A stretch of 64,000 nt of DNA from Loripinus fragilis (GCA_964019695.1 OZ026522.1:18474687-18538686); one strand, 5' to 3'; shown: positions 47,563 to 58,941, numbered from the stretch's first letter. Made by a program: numbers and translations. The notes: generated by a model from the letters alone, not told the origin.

Positions 47563-50345
47563 ACCTCACATAGAAACCCCATGTAAAACCTCCATAGACC
47601 GGAAGGTGCTAATTTCGACTATCACCCTGCGATAATTTCGACTATCACATACGCGCCGCCGATGCGCGTACGGTTCGTTTACACGAGGAGACGCTAACCT
47701 ACAATGGCGGATACATGTACATGAATGAGCCATGGCGGTGTCACTTTAAACTCCAAATAACTTTGTTATTTGTGGACAGAAACATAAAGTGTGGGTACTG
47801 GTTTTCTTAGTTAGAACGAGCTGAACACTTTGAAACCAAATGTGAGCATATTTGGCGAAAAAAGCTCTTGCATGGTATGGGAAATTAACATGGGAGTCTG
47901 CCCACGCTTGGATTTTGAAAATATTATGTTATTTCATTGTCTGGGGTATAACTTTAATATTTATGGTGTGTTTGAGTTTTTATGCAATTCCATTGCTAAT
48001 TTATGACGTCATGAATGATATCACTATAATACCTTAGGGTACCCAGTTATAATCATTTCTAAAGTAATTGACATATCATGTAATGGGTGGAGAAATGTTT
48101 TATTAAATATCTATATGGTTGATAAGTTCGCTACTACTTAAAATGGCTTTGTATGTATTAGGATATTGGGTGGGCATTCATTTTTTTAGCATGGTACCGC
48201 AATTTTCGACTGTTTTTTTGTATTCAGTCAAATTTGGAATTAACATTTTTACAGGTTGCGGTCTTTGTCAAGATACCATTTCAATATATAAACTATCCAT
48301 ATATGTTAAGAATATGTAGACCAAATTTCATGAAATTCAAGGACAGGTAACATATTTTTAACTTGATGTAAACACATGTCCCTAATTCATCGAAATGTAA
48401 AAAATACAATAATTATGTTTCAGTGTACAGCATACTTGAATACTTGTTTAGTTTGAACCATCATGCTAGTACGTTTATTGGTAGAAGTTGATATGTTCAG
48501 TGTTTTCCCCTATTATGGATTGAAAAAAGAAAAAAAAAACAATATTCTTTGATATTAAGTGCCACAATTCTTATTTAATGAGGTGCTTACACAATAATAT
48601 TAGCCAAAATGATACAATATGTTGACACCTGTACTTAACACATCTAGTTTCTAACATTAAAACTACATCTAGCCAATGTTACACTTAATATGTAACATTA
48701 TCAAGAATTTTAATTCATTCAGAAGAGAAACCTTATGACAAGTCAGTTCATACAGGAGAAGAACCTTATATCTGTTTTTTTTATAATTGTAAGACTCATT
48801 AATATACCTGCTTCACAAAAATAACCCCCTGTCAAACCTTTTGGTTAAAATTAACCATTTTGGTCACAGATAACTCTTGGCTTCAAAGGTATTGCTAATT
48901 TAATGCTTAAATCTTCTCTGTTCATTCTGTTTTGTGAAATTGATGCTGATTTCCATCAAATAGCAACATTTATACTTTAGCTGGCAGTATATTCTAGGCA
49001 TACAGTTTTGTTTCTGGACCTCACTTATTCATGTAGAACACTGTTTTACGATACCTTTGATATGACTCTGTTACACGTTATCCTGGTCACGGCACCAAAA
49101 TGTGGTTCCTCTAGTTCAGTTGGGATGTAAAGGAAATATTAAGTCTTCTTGTTTTCACATGTTTATTGTTAGGATATTATGTTTCTTAACCAATATCATG
49201 CAGGACTTGAGTAAGTGATACACATTGCCTTGGCTCCATAGTGCCATGACACAGGGCCATGACCTTTGGCATTTCTGACCATTGAATCATTTAAAATTGT
49301 CTAAACATGTCTTTCTTTAAGAAAAGTTGAAGTAGAGTAAAACCAACCTCCATATGTCGAGTTATTGATTCATTTGAACTAAATAATTAATTTTGCTAAA
49401 ACTGACCTGTACCCATAAGAGGTAGGAAATGATAAAGTTACCGGATTTGGATTTTTCATGATATTTGGCTCAGATCAGCAGTATATATATGACATGTTTT
49501 TGTGATAATTTGATATCTTGACAAGGACTAGAACATATCCATTTTTTGAATTGAATGTTGAATGTTTTGTAAATTTTTGAAAAAAAAATATTGAAATTTT
49601 ACAATCACTTCTGAAAACGTAAACCATAATTTATCCAAATGGTTTCGTGGTATTAAAATAATGTCTATGGTATTTTGTTTTCAATCTAGATGACAAATCA
49701 TAGAAATAAACAAAACTATAGATTTAGGACATGGAAATTTAGAGACAGGTACGACCTCAAAGGTGGAGTACGTCAGGGTTGCTTCCCAAGCCTTATTCTT
49801 AACTATCTAAATCGATAAATACATTTTCATAGTTCGTATATAATGAGTTGGTAATATGCAAAGTTTGTAGAAAATCCATGCGTGGGCACAGATGAAAGTA
49901 TCCCTTTTCTGTTTTGCAACAAAACCGCATCATCTACAGCAGCTCCATTTACAATGTTGATTTAAGCGACGCTGCAAGCGAAGTAGCCTAAAGTGTTTGA
50001 TGCCATCAGTGATTATGGCACGATTTGTTTAAACGGCGATCACGACCAGTTTGAGCATTCAAGCTGTTTACAAACACTACCCTTTTGTGAAATATAATTC
50101 AATCATTCGTAGCCATTACGCATTGCGTTGTCTTTGGAACTCTCGCACCATGGTTAGAAAATAAAGGAGTAATGTTCGGTATAATAAAATAAATATAACA
50201 TTCTTGAGAGGGTGCTAGTCGAAAATCATCCCTCGAAATATAATTATCAACCTCGACTGCGCCTCGGTTGATAATCACATTCCTCGGGATGATATTTTCG
50301 ACTAGCACCCTCTCAAGAATGTAATATTTATAAATTATCCCACTT
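47563..50345 (-). mobile_element. Foldback-type element inserted in the Gypsy 3' region
   Basis: Left part 47563-47880 is a diverged reverse-orientation relative of the 890-bp repeat at 19177/20211. Shared ordered blocks are 'attattatacct', 'ccatagac', 'ttcgactatcaccc', 'gaggagacgct' and 'aatggcgga'. Right part 50188-50335 is a strong foldback: 'acattcttgagagggtgcta' pairs with 'tagcaccctctcaagaatgt', and 'attatcaacctcg' pairs with 'cggttgataat'. About 2.2 kb of unrelated AT-rich sequence lies between. Boundaries are approximate; the Gypsy 3' end and polypurine tract resume by about 50375. Confidence 0.6.
48716..48776 (+). pseudogene. C2H2 zinc-finger linker remnant
   Basis: In one frame the sequence reads HSEEKPYDKSVHTGEEPYIC, two copies of the H-T-G-E-K-P-Y-x-C linker that joins C2H2 fingers, but the finger between them is missing and a stop follows. 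Probably a small relic of a zinc-finger gene carried within the inserted element. Short, so chance cannot be excluded. Confidence 0.35.
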
Positions 50346-50379
50346 AATGGGTTTCTTGACAAATTTATCAATTTGTTTT

Positions 50380-50390
50380 GAGAAGGGGGT
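50380..50390 (+). promoter_or_regulatory. Gypsy polypurine tract
   Basis: GAGAAGGGGG-type purine run directly before the 3' LTR. Confidence 0.8.
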
Positions 50391-50584
50391 TGTTATGATA
50401 GTGCATGCTTGTTTTATCTTAATCTAGTTATAAGAGAAACTCCAGACGCCCATCTAAGAGATCAGTTGTATTTTTAACATCAGTGCTACAGCTCAGTTTC
50501 TAATAGCTTGTAAAATAAATATTTAGTATAAGAAGTTATTCTCATTTAAGCAAGAACTAACCGATTACCATAAACGGTAAAACA
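50391..50584 (+). repeat. Gypsy 3' LTR
   Basis: 194 bp with the same ends as 43072-43265 and followed by the CGCGT target duplication (50585-50589). Confidence 0.92.
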
Positions 50585-50589
50585 CGCGT

Positions 50590-51225
50590 GTTTAGAAAGT
50601 GCTTCTCCACCAGGCAAAGCATCTGGTCTGTGACAAATCCATCAGACATGCCTACAGGTAAGGTGCCGCTTTCATGGGTTTGTAAAACTTGCCAGCTACC
50701 ATTCTTGACGCTATCTTGAATATATCAAATTCAGAGTGCTGCATGAATAGCATTTCTGGGATGTTACAAGGATGGTGTCTGTAATTCAAGAATCAGTGCA
50801 ATTAGCATTTAGCATGCAAATCCCTGGATGTTGCCGGTCTCAAGGAAGATTTTCTTATATTTTTTGTAATAAACTGCCATCTTAGCGGCCATCTTGTCCG
50901 CATTCTTATTTTATGTTTTAGTTGCTTAGAAGCTAAGTGACTTCGACTAGATTCCAACTTCCTATCTCCCAATTAAAGAAAAAAATGGGTTTGAGTCATT
51001 ATTCCATATCACACAATTTTTTCACTTATAACTGACCTCCATCTTGGACGCCATCTTGGATATATTGAAATGCTCAATGATGCCAGAGTAGCATCACTCG
51101 GATATTTCAAGGAGATTGTATACACTACCAGAATCAACAACAAAAAAAGTTTAAAACCAAGTTCCAGGTCTTCCTAAAATTCGCCCAAATTCCGCCAGAC
51201 TATTAGTTTTTGCTGTCTTCTACTT
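50590..51225. repeat. Minisatellite remnant and a ~350-bp direct repeat
   Basis: 50590-50690 continues the 32-bp minisatellite theme (catcagacatgcctacaggt), showing that the Gypsy element landed at its edge. 50694-50780 and 51048-51125 share diverged blocks (cat.cttg.acgc.atcttg.atatat), an old duplication. Confidence 0.55.
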
Positions 51226-51935
51226 TTAGTAAGTGAAAGCCAACCACATTCCTTATACAGTGTGTTTAAGGAGACGGATCTAGTCAAACATGTTACGATA
51301 CAGGCAGCCTCATTTTGAATTTTGTTGAGAGTGTCAGAATTGTATGCTGCACAGCCGTCCCAAATAATGGGGCATACTCTAACACAGGCAAGAGATAAGA
51401 GAAGTATATTTAATTAAGAGAGTTCCAACTGAACGAGAATTTTAGATTTCGCATACTGTAAATCTGGAAATTTTCGCGAGATTTTTATTTTCGCGAATAG
51501 CGTTAAAAGACATACTTGCGACATAAAAAATCGCGTCTAGAGCATGATTTAACTATATCAGTAGTCGACAGAGTGATTTCGCTATTTTGCGAGGATTTTA
51601 TTTTCACGAAACTTCGCATATAGTTTCGCGAAAATAAAACCCTCGCGAAAATTTCCGAATTTACAGTAATGCCTAAGATGTGTGCTGCAGAATTTTTAAC
51701 ATTGTGTATATGATCGATCCGTTTGCCATCGAAAGATAGTGTTCGACCTAGGTGTTTATGGCTTTCTACAAATTTTATATGTGTTTTTTTTTCAAATTTT
51801 AAATAAAACAGCCTCAGCTTTGGAAGGACTGAATGTTACATGCCACTGTTTAGCCCATTGTGACAAAAGTGCATATAGTCTCAGTAGCCTATCACAGAAT
51901 ACTGCATATGTGCAGGGTAGTGAATACGTCATGTT
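51225..51935 (-). pseudogene. LINE reverse-transcriptase fragment split by a MITE
   Basis: Minus-strand frames show the end of an RT domain: LSQWAKQWHVTFSPSKAEAV (about 51800-51870) and, beyond the MITE, IIWDGCAAYNSD, LNKIQNEAACIV and LYKECGWLSLTKSRRQQKL (to about 51230). These match the palm-end and thumb of CR1/Jockey-type LINEs, a family like the one at 58.9 kb but not the same copy. Stops and frame changes show it is dead. Confidence 0.78.
51456..51666. mobile_element. 211-bp MITE with TA target duplication
   Basis: Terminal inverted repeats CTGTAAATCTGGAAATTTTC (left) and CTGTAAATTCGGAAATTTTC (right, reverse complement), continuing as cgcgag...ttttattttcgcg. It is flanked by TA at 51454-51455 and 51667-51668 and sits inside the LINE coding remnant. 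Confidence 0.9.
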
Positions 51936-52039
51936 TACCTGTTTATAAGAAATATAGAATCGCCTCATTACTATGCGTCTTCGAAACGACAGTACATGAG
52001 CATTTACAATACGGGATAGATGGAACATAAAACACATAC

Positions 52040-52204
52040 CCGAGTTATGTCCATCTTTGATCTCGTCGCTAAAAAAGTAGGTAAATCTTCCATTGTGCAC
52101 TCTCCAATGACCACTGAATCTGTAGCCACATGTCGAGCCATTCGTGAAAGAACACGATCCTTGGTGAAGAATATCACTTCCAGTGGGAGCACCACATGTT
52201 AACA
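52040..52204 (-). CDS. MAM domain exon 1 (minus-strand gene)
   Basis: Exon with a consensus donor (AACTCGG then gtatgt, exon to 52040, phase 1) and an acceptor at gatacag (exon from 52204) or, equally in phase 1, at aaggtgcag (exon from 52219). It encodes LTCGAPTGSDILHQGSCSF, NGSTCGYRFSGHWRVHNG and SDEIKDGHNSG. The C-x-F...C-x-Y...W...D-G-H pattern is the start of a MAM domain. Joined to the exon at 34993 it continues DGHNSG-DADHHYALLDTS in frame, exactly as MAM requires. The intron between them is 17.0 kb and contains the Gypsy element, the minisatellite and E1/E2. Preceding exons are not visible in the window. Confidence 0.82.
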
Positions 52205-52239
52205 CTGTATCAATAAATGCTGCACCTTAAATACATAGA

Positions 52240-52350
52240 GGATATTCAATTTTTTTGGAATGAATATGCCATTTATTTCGAGTGAAGCGAAAATTGCATA
52301 TTTCATGAGTGGCGAAGCCACAAATGAAACATACATTTTCTCGCTTTGCT
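52240..52350. repeat. Truncated foldback relative of 7561-7707
   Basis: Shares 'gaggatattc', 'atttatttcgagtgaag' and the palindromic centre GTGGCGAAGCCAC (52311-52323); the right arm is incomplete. Followed by a decayed family H hairpin at about 52353-52410. Confidence 0.65.
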
Positions 52351-52439
52351 ACCAGAAAAGGCTCAGACTGGCCTGCGCATACACGCAGTCTGATCAGAGT
52401 ATTTGCTAGTCGCTTGAATACTCTTTGACTGTTAAGCCA

Positions 52440-52846
52440 CTGACTGGACACCATTTTGAGTTTCTAAGCTTAAAAGGAGGCTGCACTTGTCAAAATGCTT
52501 ATTGTTGGCAACCCAGATGTCAATTTTGACTAGGTAATAAGGATACATGAACTTCTTTAATTAGGTTGGCACATGTAATACCAGTATTTATCGAATCGGC
52601 GAGCAACAAAAGCTCAATCAAGGCAGCACTTATGATTCATTGAATACATTTACATTATGTTATTCCAAACCCAGGCGTTACACTTTGCTATACTACGTCC
52701 AGTTAAGAGACGTTGGGCGGTTCTTAGCTAAGTTCAACCCCTGGACAAATACATTTTGAAATCGGTAAATCATGTTGCATTGTTTGCGTATTCACCGATC
52801 TGTGAAACTCTCCACCCAAAATTGGATAATTTGTAAACAAGTTACG
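52440..52846. other. No recognisable gene
   Basis: Nothing supportable between the foldback fragment and the DIRS-like element. Confidence 0.4.
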
Positions 52847-53074
52847 ATTTTACTTCATTTCGTTATATTTACCAATTGAAATATACATCTGGATATGCTT
52901 CCGTAATTACGTTGACAACAGGTAAATAACCCGCAAGCGTTTTATCAACCTGGAGCACTATGATTATCACCCTTAATCCACGCATTTGTATAATCAGTTT
53001 ATATAGGTGGTACAAAAATATCATCCCTACCTAAAAAAATAATTTCCTGAGGGGTGGTATGGTGGGAAACTATG

Positions 53075-53185
53075 ACTGGTAAGTATAACTCATTCCTAAA
53101 ATTGTTACTTTTTTACATTTATCCAATTTTACTTCATTTCGTTATACTTACCAGTCGAAATATAAATCTGGATTCTTGATTCCAA
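53075..53185. repeat. Probable DIRS internal complementary region
   Basis: Contains gactggtaagtataa and, about 45 bp on, its complement ttatacttaccagtc. The second part (ttttacttcatttcgttata) repeats the outer end of the terminal repeats. It sits just inside the left (3') ITR, where DIRS elements carry the internal complementary region that templates ring closure. Confidence 0.65.
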
Positions 53186-53508
53186 AGCAATTTCTCCATT
53201 TGAGACGGTGTTAGGGAAATTTCTTCAAGTAACCCATTATATACACCATTAACATTATTTCTACTTCAACCATCCAAAAAATAGTATGTACAAATGACTT
53301 TGTTACTTCTGGTAACAAGCTAACCAAAAATTTTGGTATGTAGATAACACTATCTTCACTTTATACTTCATATATCACATACATGTATATACAATACTAT
53401 TTAGTACACTGCATTACTCTTATGCATAACATCTTCTTCTGAAGATAAACACTGTTAAAAACACTATCCAACGAAACCCGCCGGAATGATTATCGTATCA
53501 GTTTGTAG

Positions 53509-53990
53509 CTATTTCAAAACTTTCACACCAACATTCCTCAGGTAGAACTGAATGAAAGTAGAATCGTTTGTCCAATCAGCTGCTTCTAATATTAATCTCA
53601 TTGATGCTCCATTGTAAAGAGCCCAAGAAGGTCCCACAGCTCTGGTAGAACGAGCTTTCACTTTCTTATTCTCATCATTATATGCCATTCTGATTGTTCG
53701 CACTATCCAGCTTGAAATTGTTTGAGAAGAAACTGGAGAATGTGGTTTATTTAATGCTAAAAATATCTTCTTTTCTCTGGAACGATCAGATTTTACCCTT
53801 ACAAGATCTGTTTTTTTTCAAGTACCAGTAAAGAGCTCTCTTTGGATCTAATTGATAATTTTCAGGGAATACTGGTACAAAAACCTTTGAACCAGAATCA
53901 TTTTGTCTGTCCTGCTTGGACAATCCTTGTCTAACAAAAGTAATACCCTTTTTCTGTACACAAACAGCTCCCTCGCCTAGGCACAAGGGT
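53509..53990 (-). pseudogene. DIRS tyrosine recombinase, C-terminal two thirds
   Basis: Read from 53990 leftward: LSKQDRQN, VFVPVFPENYQLDPKRALYW, then in another frame KVKARSTRAVGPSWALYNGA, ILEAADW and STFIQFYLRNVG. This is the R...H-x-x-R...Y core of the recombinase. The H-x-x-R histidine appears as arginine (ARSTR, codon CGT), and the nucleophilic tyrosine is kept in FYLR. Frameshifts and stops lie between the blocks. Confidence 0.75.
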
Positions 53991-54225
53991 GTAGATCACT
54001 GCATCTTCTGAAAGTACAAACTGCCATCAGAAATATTGTTTTAAAAGTGGTAAATTTCAGAGAGGCTTTGCTCAGAGGCTCAAAAGGGGTTTCTTGTAGC
54101 ATTTGTAAAACTAATGGCAAATCCCATTCTTGTAAAATCTTAACTTTTGGAGGTCTAGAATTGAAGCTTCCCTTCAGTATTCTAATAATAAAAGGATGTT
54201 GCTCAACTGAAAAATTGCCAATAGG

Positions 54226-54830
54226 TTATAAAACTGCTGATAGCATTGAACGGTAACCTGCTATAGTTCTGTATTGCAGTCCATTTTCAAATAATTCTGA
54301 CAAAAAATCTGCTATTTGAGTTAAAGTGGCAGAATTGGGATCAATTTGTTTATGGATATGGAATCCATGAGTAAAAAATTGGAGGGTATGCATACCCGAA
54401 CAATTTTTTCCCATCAAATTGACAGGGCATCCAGTGCTAAAGTTTCTGGATATGGAATCCATTAGTAAAAAATCTGAGTCGGACAATTCTCTGCTGAAGC
54501 AAACAGGTCTATTAATGGAACCCCCCAGGTCTGAAATATTTGATGGACAACTGACATGTGGAGAGACCATTTTGTTACTATAACCATTTTCCTGCTTTGG
54601 TCCGCAAGTTCGTTCTGAACCCCCAATATGTGAGCAGCCTTCAAATGAATGTTGTTTTGAATGGCAGAGTTCCATAAATCCCATGTTCTGTAGCACAGTT
54701 GAGGAACTTTTGTTCCCCCTTGTTTCGAAATCTGATGTACTACAGAGGTATTTGTCTTTCACCAGAAATAGGAAATGTTTGAGAGTTAGAAAAACAGCTT
54801 CCAACTCCAGACAATTGATATGTAGTTTCT
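54226..54830 (-). pseudogene. DIRS RNase H end and recombinase N-terminus
   Basis: The frame 54226-54804 ends with HKQIDPNSATLTQIADFLSE and LQYRTIAGYRSMLSAVL, the N-terminal SAM-like part of a tyrosine recombinase. The overlapping frame 54462-54644 carries the RNase H tail (KAAHILGVQNELADQSRK) and GVPLIDLFAS. The coexistence of both in different frames shows frameshifting. Confidence 0.78.
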
Positions 54831-55291
54831 GCTTGGACTTTGACCATTGGCCTTAAAATAATGTCTTCCCAAGTGTCCCCTGTAGCCTCATTTTGAAGCA
54901 TCTGTTGTTATGGTTACATCCATATGGATGGGTTGTAACGATCTGCCTTTCATGGTGTTCACTGGATTTAACCACCATTGCAGAAGACATTTTAGATGTT
55001 GAGTAACTAGAATTGAAACCTCCAGAACTAGAGATGAAGGTTTCCAAAAAGCTAGCAGATGCAACTGAATGGGTTACATATAAAGGCGAGCATTGGGAAT
55101 TAGTTCTAAACATGATGCCATTATGCCCAGAATATGTAAAAAAAAATCCTTGGCTTGATCGTGGCCATCATATCTTGTTCACAGCAGAAACTAACTTTTT
55201 TACCCTGTCTGGTGTTGGAGTGACTATCCCTAGGTTGAAAAGGAACAGTCTCCCTATGCAAGTGATTTCCTGTTTGGGCACAAGTTCTGAC

Positions 55292-55853
55292 TTATCTTTG
55301 TTTACTTTGAACCATAGTGAAGATAAAAGATGGAGAAACCTCTCTCAATCTTGGCATAAAAGATGTTTGACTTGGTTTACTACCAACCAGGTCGTCTAGG
55401 TATGAAGCTAGTCTGATGCTCTGGGACCGTTGATGTGCTGCCACGACAGCTACTATTTTTGTGAAGCACTGGGGTGCCAAGGTTGGACCGAAACAAAGAA
55501 CTTTCCACTGAAAACATCGGCCTTGAATACAAAACCGAAGGAACTGTCAATGTTTTGGAAATATTGGAATGTGCATATAAGCATCTGCCAAGTCTAGGGA
55601 AATGGCCCAATCTTGTGGCTTCACTAGGCTCAAAACTTTTGTCATTGTATCCATTTTGAAATGTGTCTTCCAAAGATACCTGTTTAAGGGTCTCAGATTT
55701 ATCACAGGTCTCATTTTTCCATTCTTTTTTGGTACTAGGAAAAAGGTGCTGTAGAAGCCAGAATTTATCTTGTTTCACGGAACAGTTTCTATAGCATTTT
55801 TTTAACAATTCTTCTACTTCTAGTTTTAATAAATCTAAATCTTGATTTGGCAC
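55292..55853 (-). pseudogene. DIRS reverse transcriptase
   Basis: The upstream frame (55853-55380) starts with LLKLEVEELLKKCYRN. RT homology then continues in a second frame with a R-P-V-x-N-L type block and a L-D-L-A-D-A-Y type block near 55590-55700, and finishes in the frame 55480-55292 with APQCFTKIVAVVAAH and the catalytic YLDDLVG (about 55392-55412). Frame changes are needed throughout. Confidence 0.78.
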
Positions 55854-55989
55854 TAAGTTTGTTTTATGCCCGTTTGAGGAGGTTTCTGTATGAATTCAAA
55901 CTTGTAATCGTCTTCTATTACTGATAAGACCCATTGATCGTCTTTAATTTTTTACCAGTTTTGTAAGAAAAATCTGAGACGACCTCCCA

Positions 55990-57470
55990 CAGGTATCTCT
56001 TGAGACTGTAGACCTATATTTACCTTGGAGTCATTTTCTATTGTTAAAAGCGATCCGAAAAGAACTGGATGGTTCTTTGGGACTCTTACTTTTGTAGTCA
56101 TATTTCCTGTCATCATTATATCTTGAAGAAGACTGTGTTTGAAATTTGGATCTGTAAGATCTCTCTGATTGTAGATTAGGAGTCATACGTGGCTGTTTAC
56201 TCCAAGAAGATCTTTTATTATAGGTAGACTTTCTATTGCGCGGGTCAGACTTGCTTTCAGCGATTTCAGGAACTAAATCTGATAATTGCTCCTTCAATTC
56301 TTTCCTTTTTCTTAAGTTTTCTTGTAAACCGCTGCCAAAGACACCATCTCCAGATAATGGAAGATATAATACTTTAGCCTGTGAGATTATTTAAGCCAGT
56401 GTCTGATGTCGCTGCTTTTCTCCGAATAATATGATGAAATGGCCCAGACCGTCCCGTCTGGTCTAAAGCTTTTGTTGACATAGCAAAAATATCACGCACA
56501 GACTGAATGGTACTATCCACATTAAGATTGTCAGACTGCAGCTTGTTTAACAAAGTTCCTAGTGCTTGTTGTATGTATGAAATGGAAATTAGACCATAAC
56601 TAGCGGCCAACTGTCCCTGATAAGCTATATTTTCAATAGATTTTAAAGGCTGTGATGTTAGTGTTCTACCTTTTCCCCAGCCTCTACCTGATTTATTACC
56701 ATGTCTTTTGTTTAACATAGGTTCCAGTATATCATCCAATTGTGGAACTTGAAACATATCCTGTGCTAATTCAAGAATTGAAAAAATCTGTCTGTACTCA
56801 TCCTTAAAGCTGAGAGTCTTTCTCGATTTGAACAATGCCAAGATCTCTCTAAGATATTTATCTGAGCTTGATCCAAATAAATGCCATCATACTTTGTAGC
56901 TTTGGACCCAGCGTCTTCTCCAAAAGGATCAGACAATACATCATTAGTTTCTTCTGGTCTTTTTTCCACCTAATACTGACGAAAACGACTAGAATTTCTG
57001 TTCTCTGTCACTGAAGGGTCTGAGTTTGAGCAAGAAATAGCATCCTCATTGTCAGATAGAAGGCCTAGTGAATCTTTCTCTCTCTGGCCTAGCATTAAAG
57101 AAATTGTATCCTCTGATTGTTGCCCTAGACCATACTCAGAATTGATCTGGCTGTCTAAAGATGTCTACGCATCCCTGACGAGCCATGTACATCTAATTGA
57201 GAAGGTCCACTCACCCCAACTGGGCGGTCATCCTTCTAAAGAGATACTGACGATGGTATTTGAGCTGACGAATTCTCCTTTGCTGGTCTTACCTGAGTCT
57301 GAGAATTGCCAAGAATTTGGACTTATTTGAAAATGGAACTGTACTGTTCTTCCAATTTTTTCTCCATGGCGTCCAAACGTTTATCAGCCGATCTTTCTTA
57401 GGTTTGGTCGTAGATGAACGAGAGGAAGACTTAGATTTGGTCGACGACGCTTTCTTGGAGGATATTTTAT
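55990..57470 (-). pseudogene. DIRS gag-like region
   Basis: Minus-strand frames 56969-56766, 56841-56374 and 56297-56031 form a chain: DPFGEDAGSKATKYDGIYL, then RQIFSILELAQDMFQVPQLD and LAASYGLISISYIQQALG, then a basic/serine-rich tail (STYNKRSSWSKQPR, RYNDDRKYDYKSKS). Upstream to about 57455 a Lys/Ser-rich start is readable, but its expected ATG reads ATA. DIRS gag proteins are poorly conserved, so the call rests on position and composition. Confidence 0.6.
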
Positions 57471-57583
57471 TAATAAAAAGCTAAGAGACTTTGAGACGTC
57501 AACGTTTTTTATCACGCAGGAAGATAAACTGATTATACGCATTCGTGGATCAAGGGAGATAATTATAGTGCTCCAGGTTGATT

Positions 57584-57598
57584 AAACGCTTGTGTTGT
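57584..57598. other. LINE target-site duplication, left
   Basis: AAACGCTTGTGTTGT; the identical 15 bases occur at 63036-63050. Removing one copy and the LINE restores continuity with the DIRS terminal repeat at the other end of that element, confirming the insertion. Confidence 0.93.
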
Positions 57599-58700
57599 AT
57601 ACCACCCATTGTATAAGTCCCCTTTATTTTTGAACTGAAATACGTGCAATCAAACAAAGTAGACTCTGATTTAGTGCGATATATGACAGTATCTAATATC
57701 TGGTTCTTCGCTGTTTGCCTATTATGTTAATACATTCACGATGTACTTCCTGCTATTGTAAGAGTCCTCTTATAATATTAAATTAGCATATATGTACATG
57801 CTATCAAATAGTGAAGACTCTGATCGGGTGCCGTATATAAAAGTATCTAACCTGGATATTTGCTGTTGTGTTAATACATTCACAATGTACTTCCTGCTAT
57901 TGTAAGAGTCCTCTTATAATATTAAATTAGAATATATGTACATGCTATCAAATAGTGAAGACTCTGATCGGGTGCCGTATATAACAGTATCTAACCTGGA
58001 TATTTGCTGTATGTATATTGTTTTGGTCCGCTGATAATCTTGAATCAAAATACATGCTATCAAACAGTGAAGACACTGATTAGGTGCTGTATATGACAAT
58101 ACTTAACATATTTCTTCACTGTTTGTTTATTGCTTCGAATATAAAGAAAATACTTCCTGTATACCAGCTACTGATGGAGTCCTTTCATAATCTTGAACTG
58201 GACTACGTGCTGCCAAGCAATGAAGACTCTGATTTGGTGTGGTACATGACAGGGTCTTTAACTGGTTCTTTGCTGTATGTCTTTTGTCCTGATACGTTAA
58301 CAATGTACATCCTGTTTACCAGCTATTGTACGAGTCCTCTTATAATCTTGAATTATATGCTTACTATCAAACAGTGAAGGCCATGATTGGGTGCTGTATA
58401 TGACAGTACTTAACTTTGATCTTCACTGTTTTCCTATTGTTCTGAATATAAACAATGTACGTCCTATATACCAGCTATTGAAGGAGGCCTCTCATAATCT
58501 TGAATTGAAATACGTGCAAACAATGATTGGCTCACCACTCTTTGTCTACTGGCCAAAGTATAAACAATGGATCTCCTGTATATCACCCATTGCACGCGTC
58601 CTCTTGTAATCTTGAACTGAAATACGCGCAATCAATCAATGAAGACTCTGGTTGGTGATGTATGTGGCAGCAACTAATCTGGTTCTTCACTGTTTGTCTT
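57599..58700 (+). promoter_or_regulatory. LINE 5'-UTR tandem monomers, ~110-158 bp
   Basis: About eight diverged units marked by 'gaagactctgat.gggtgc' at roughly 57662, 57816, 57957, 58067, 58218, 58376, 58532 and 58640, each with 'gtatatgacagtac.taac', 'aatgtac.tcctg.ta.accagcta' and 'gagtcctcttataatcttga' blocks. By analogy with the monomeric 5'-UTRs of mouse L1 these may be promoter units; that function is inference. Open frames here (58084-58609) are shadows of the repeat. Confidence 0.7.
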
Positions 58701-58941
58701 TCGTACTGACTTTAGAAATCTAGGCTCAAATGAGCCTCTTTTAAACACAAACGTAAAGAAAATCCTTTCCTCCAACCTCCCAAGATGGAATTAATCACTA
58801 AATGTTTTCCATTTTTTGTATATATGTTTTTGTATGCTAGTTGTTGTCGAAGGGCTTGGGGGCGAACACCGATGCCGTCGTATGTTGTTAGGGCTATTTC
58901 TTTGCACCATTTTAGGATGTTGACCATTAAGTATCTCATAC

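Larger units (their letters stand above)
43072..50584 (+). mobile_element. Gypsy-type LTR retrotransposon, degenerate and itself interrupted
   Basis: Two 194-bp LTRs, a 5-bp target duplication, a tRNA primer site, a polypurine tract and the gag-protease-RT-RNase H-integrase order (the Gypsy/Metaviridae order) identify the element. All genes carry frameshifts or stops, so it is inactive. Total length of 7.5 kb is inflated by an insertion between the pol end (about 47.2 kb) and the 3' LTR. Short LTRs and this gag-pol type resemble the Mag/Steamer-like lineage known from bivalves; that assignment needs a phylogeny. Confidence 0.92.

Noticed and set aside
47852..48319. Small membrane-protein genes (hydrophobic open frames)
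   Set aside because: Short, in AT-rich inserted sequence, with no conserved features or splice sites; hydrophobicity is expected from T-rich composition.
57049..57330. Plus-strand gene
   Set aside because: Antisense shadow of the DIRS gag-like region, which is read on the minus strand.
58084..58609. Separate LINE ORF1 upstream of ORF2
   Set aside because: The frames follow the tandem monomers and repeat the same peptide with stops; no zinc-knuckle, esterase or coiled-coil feature.
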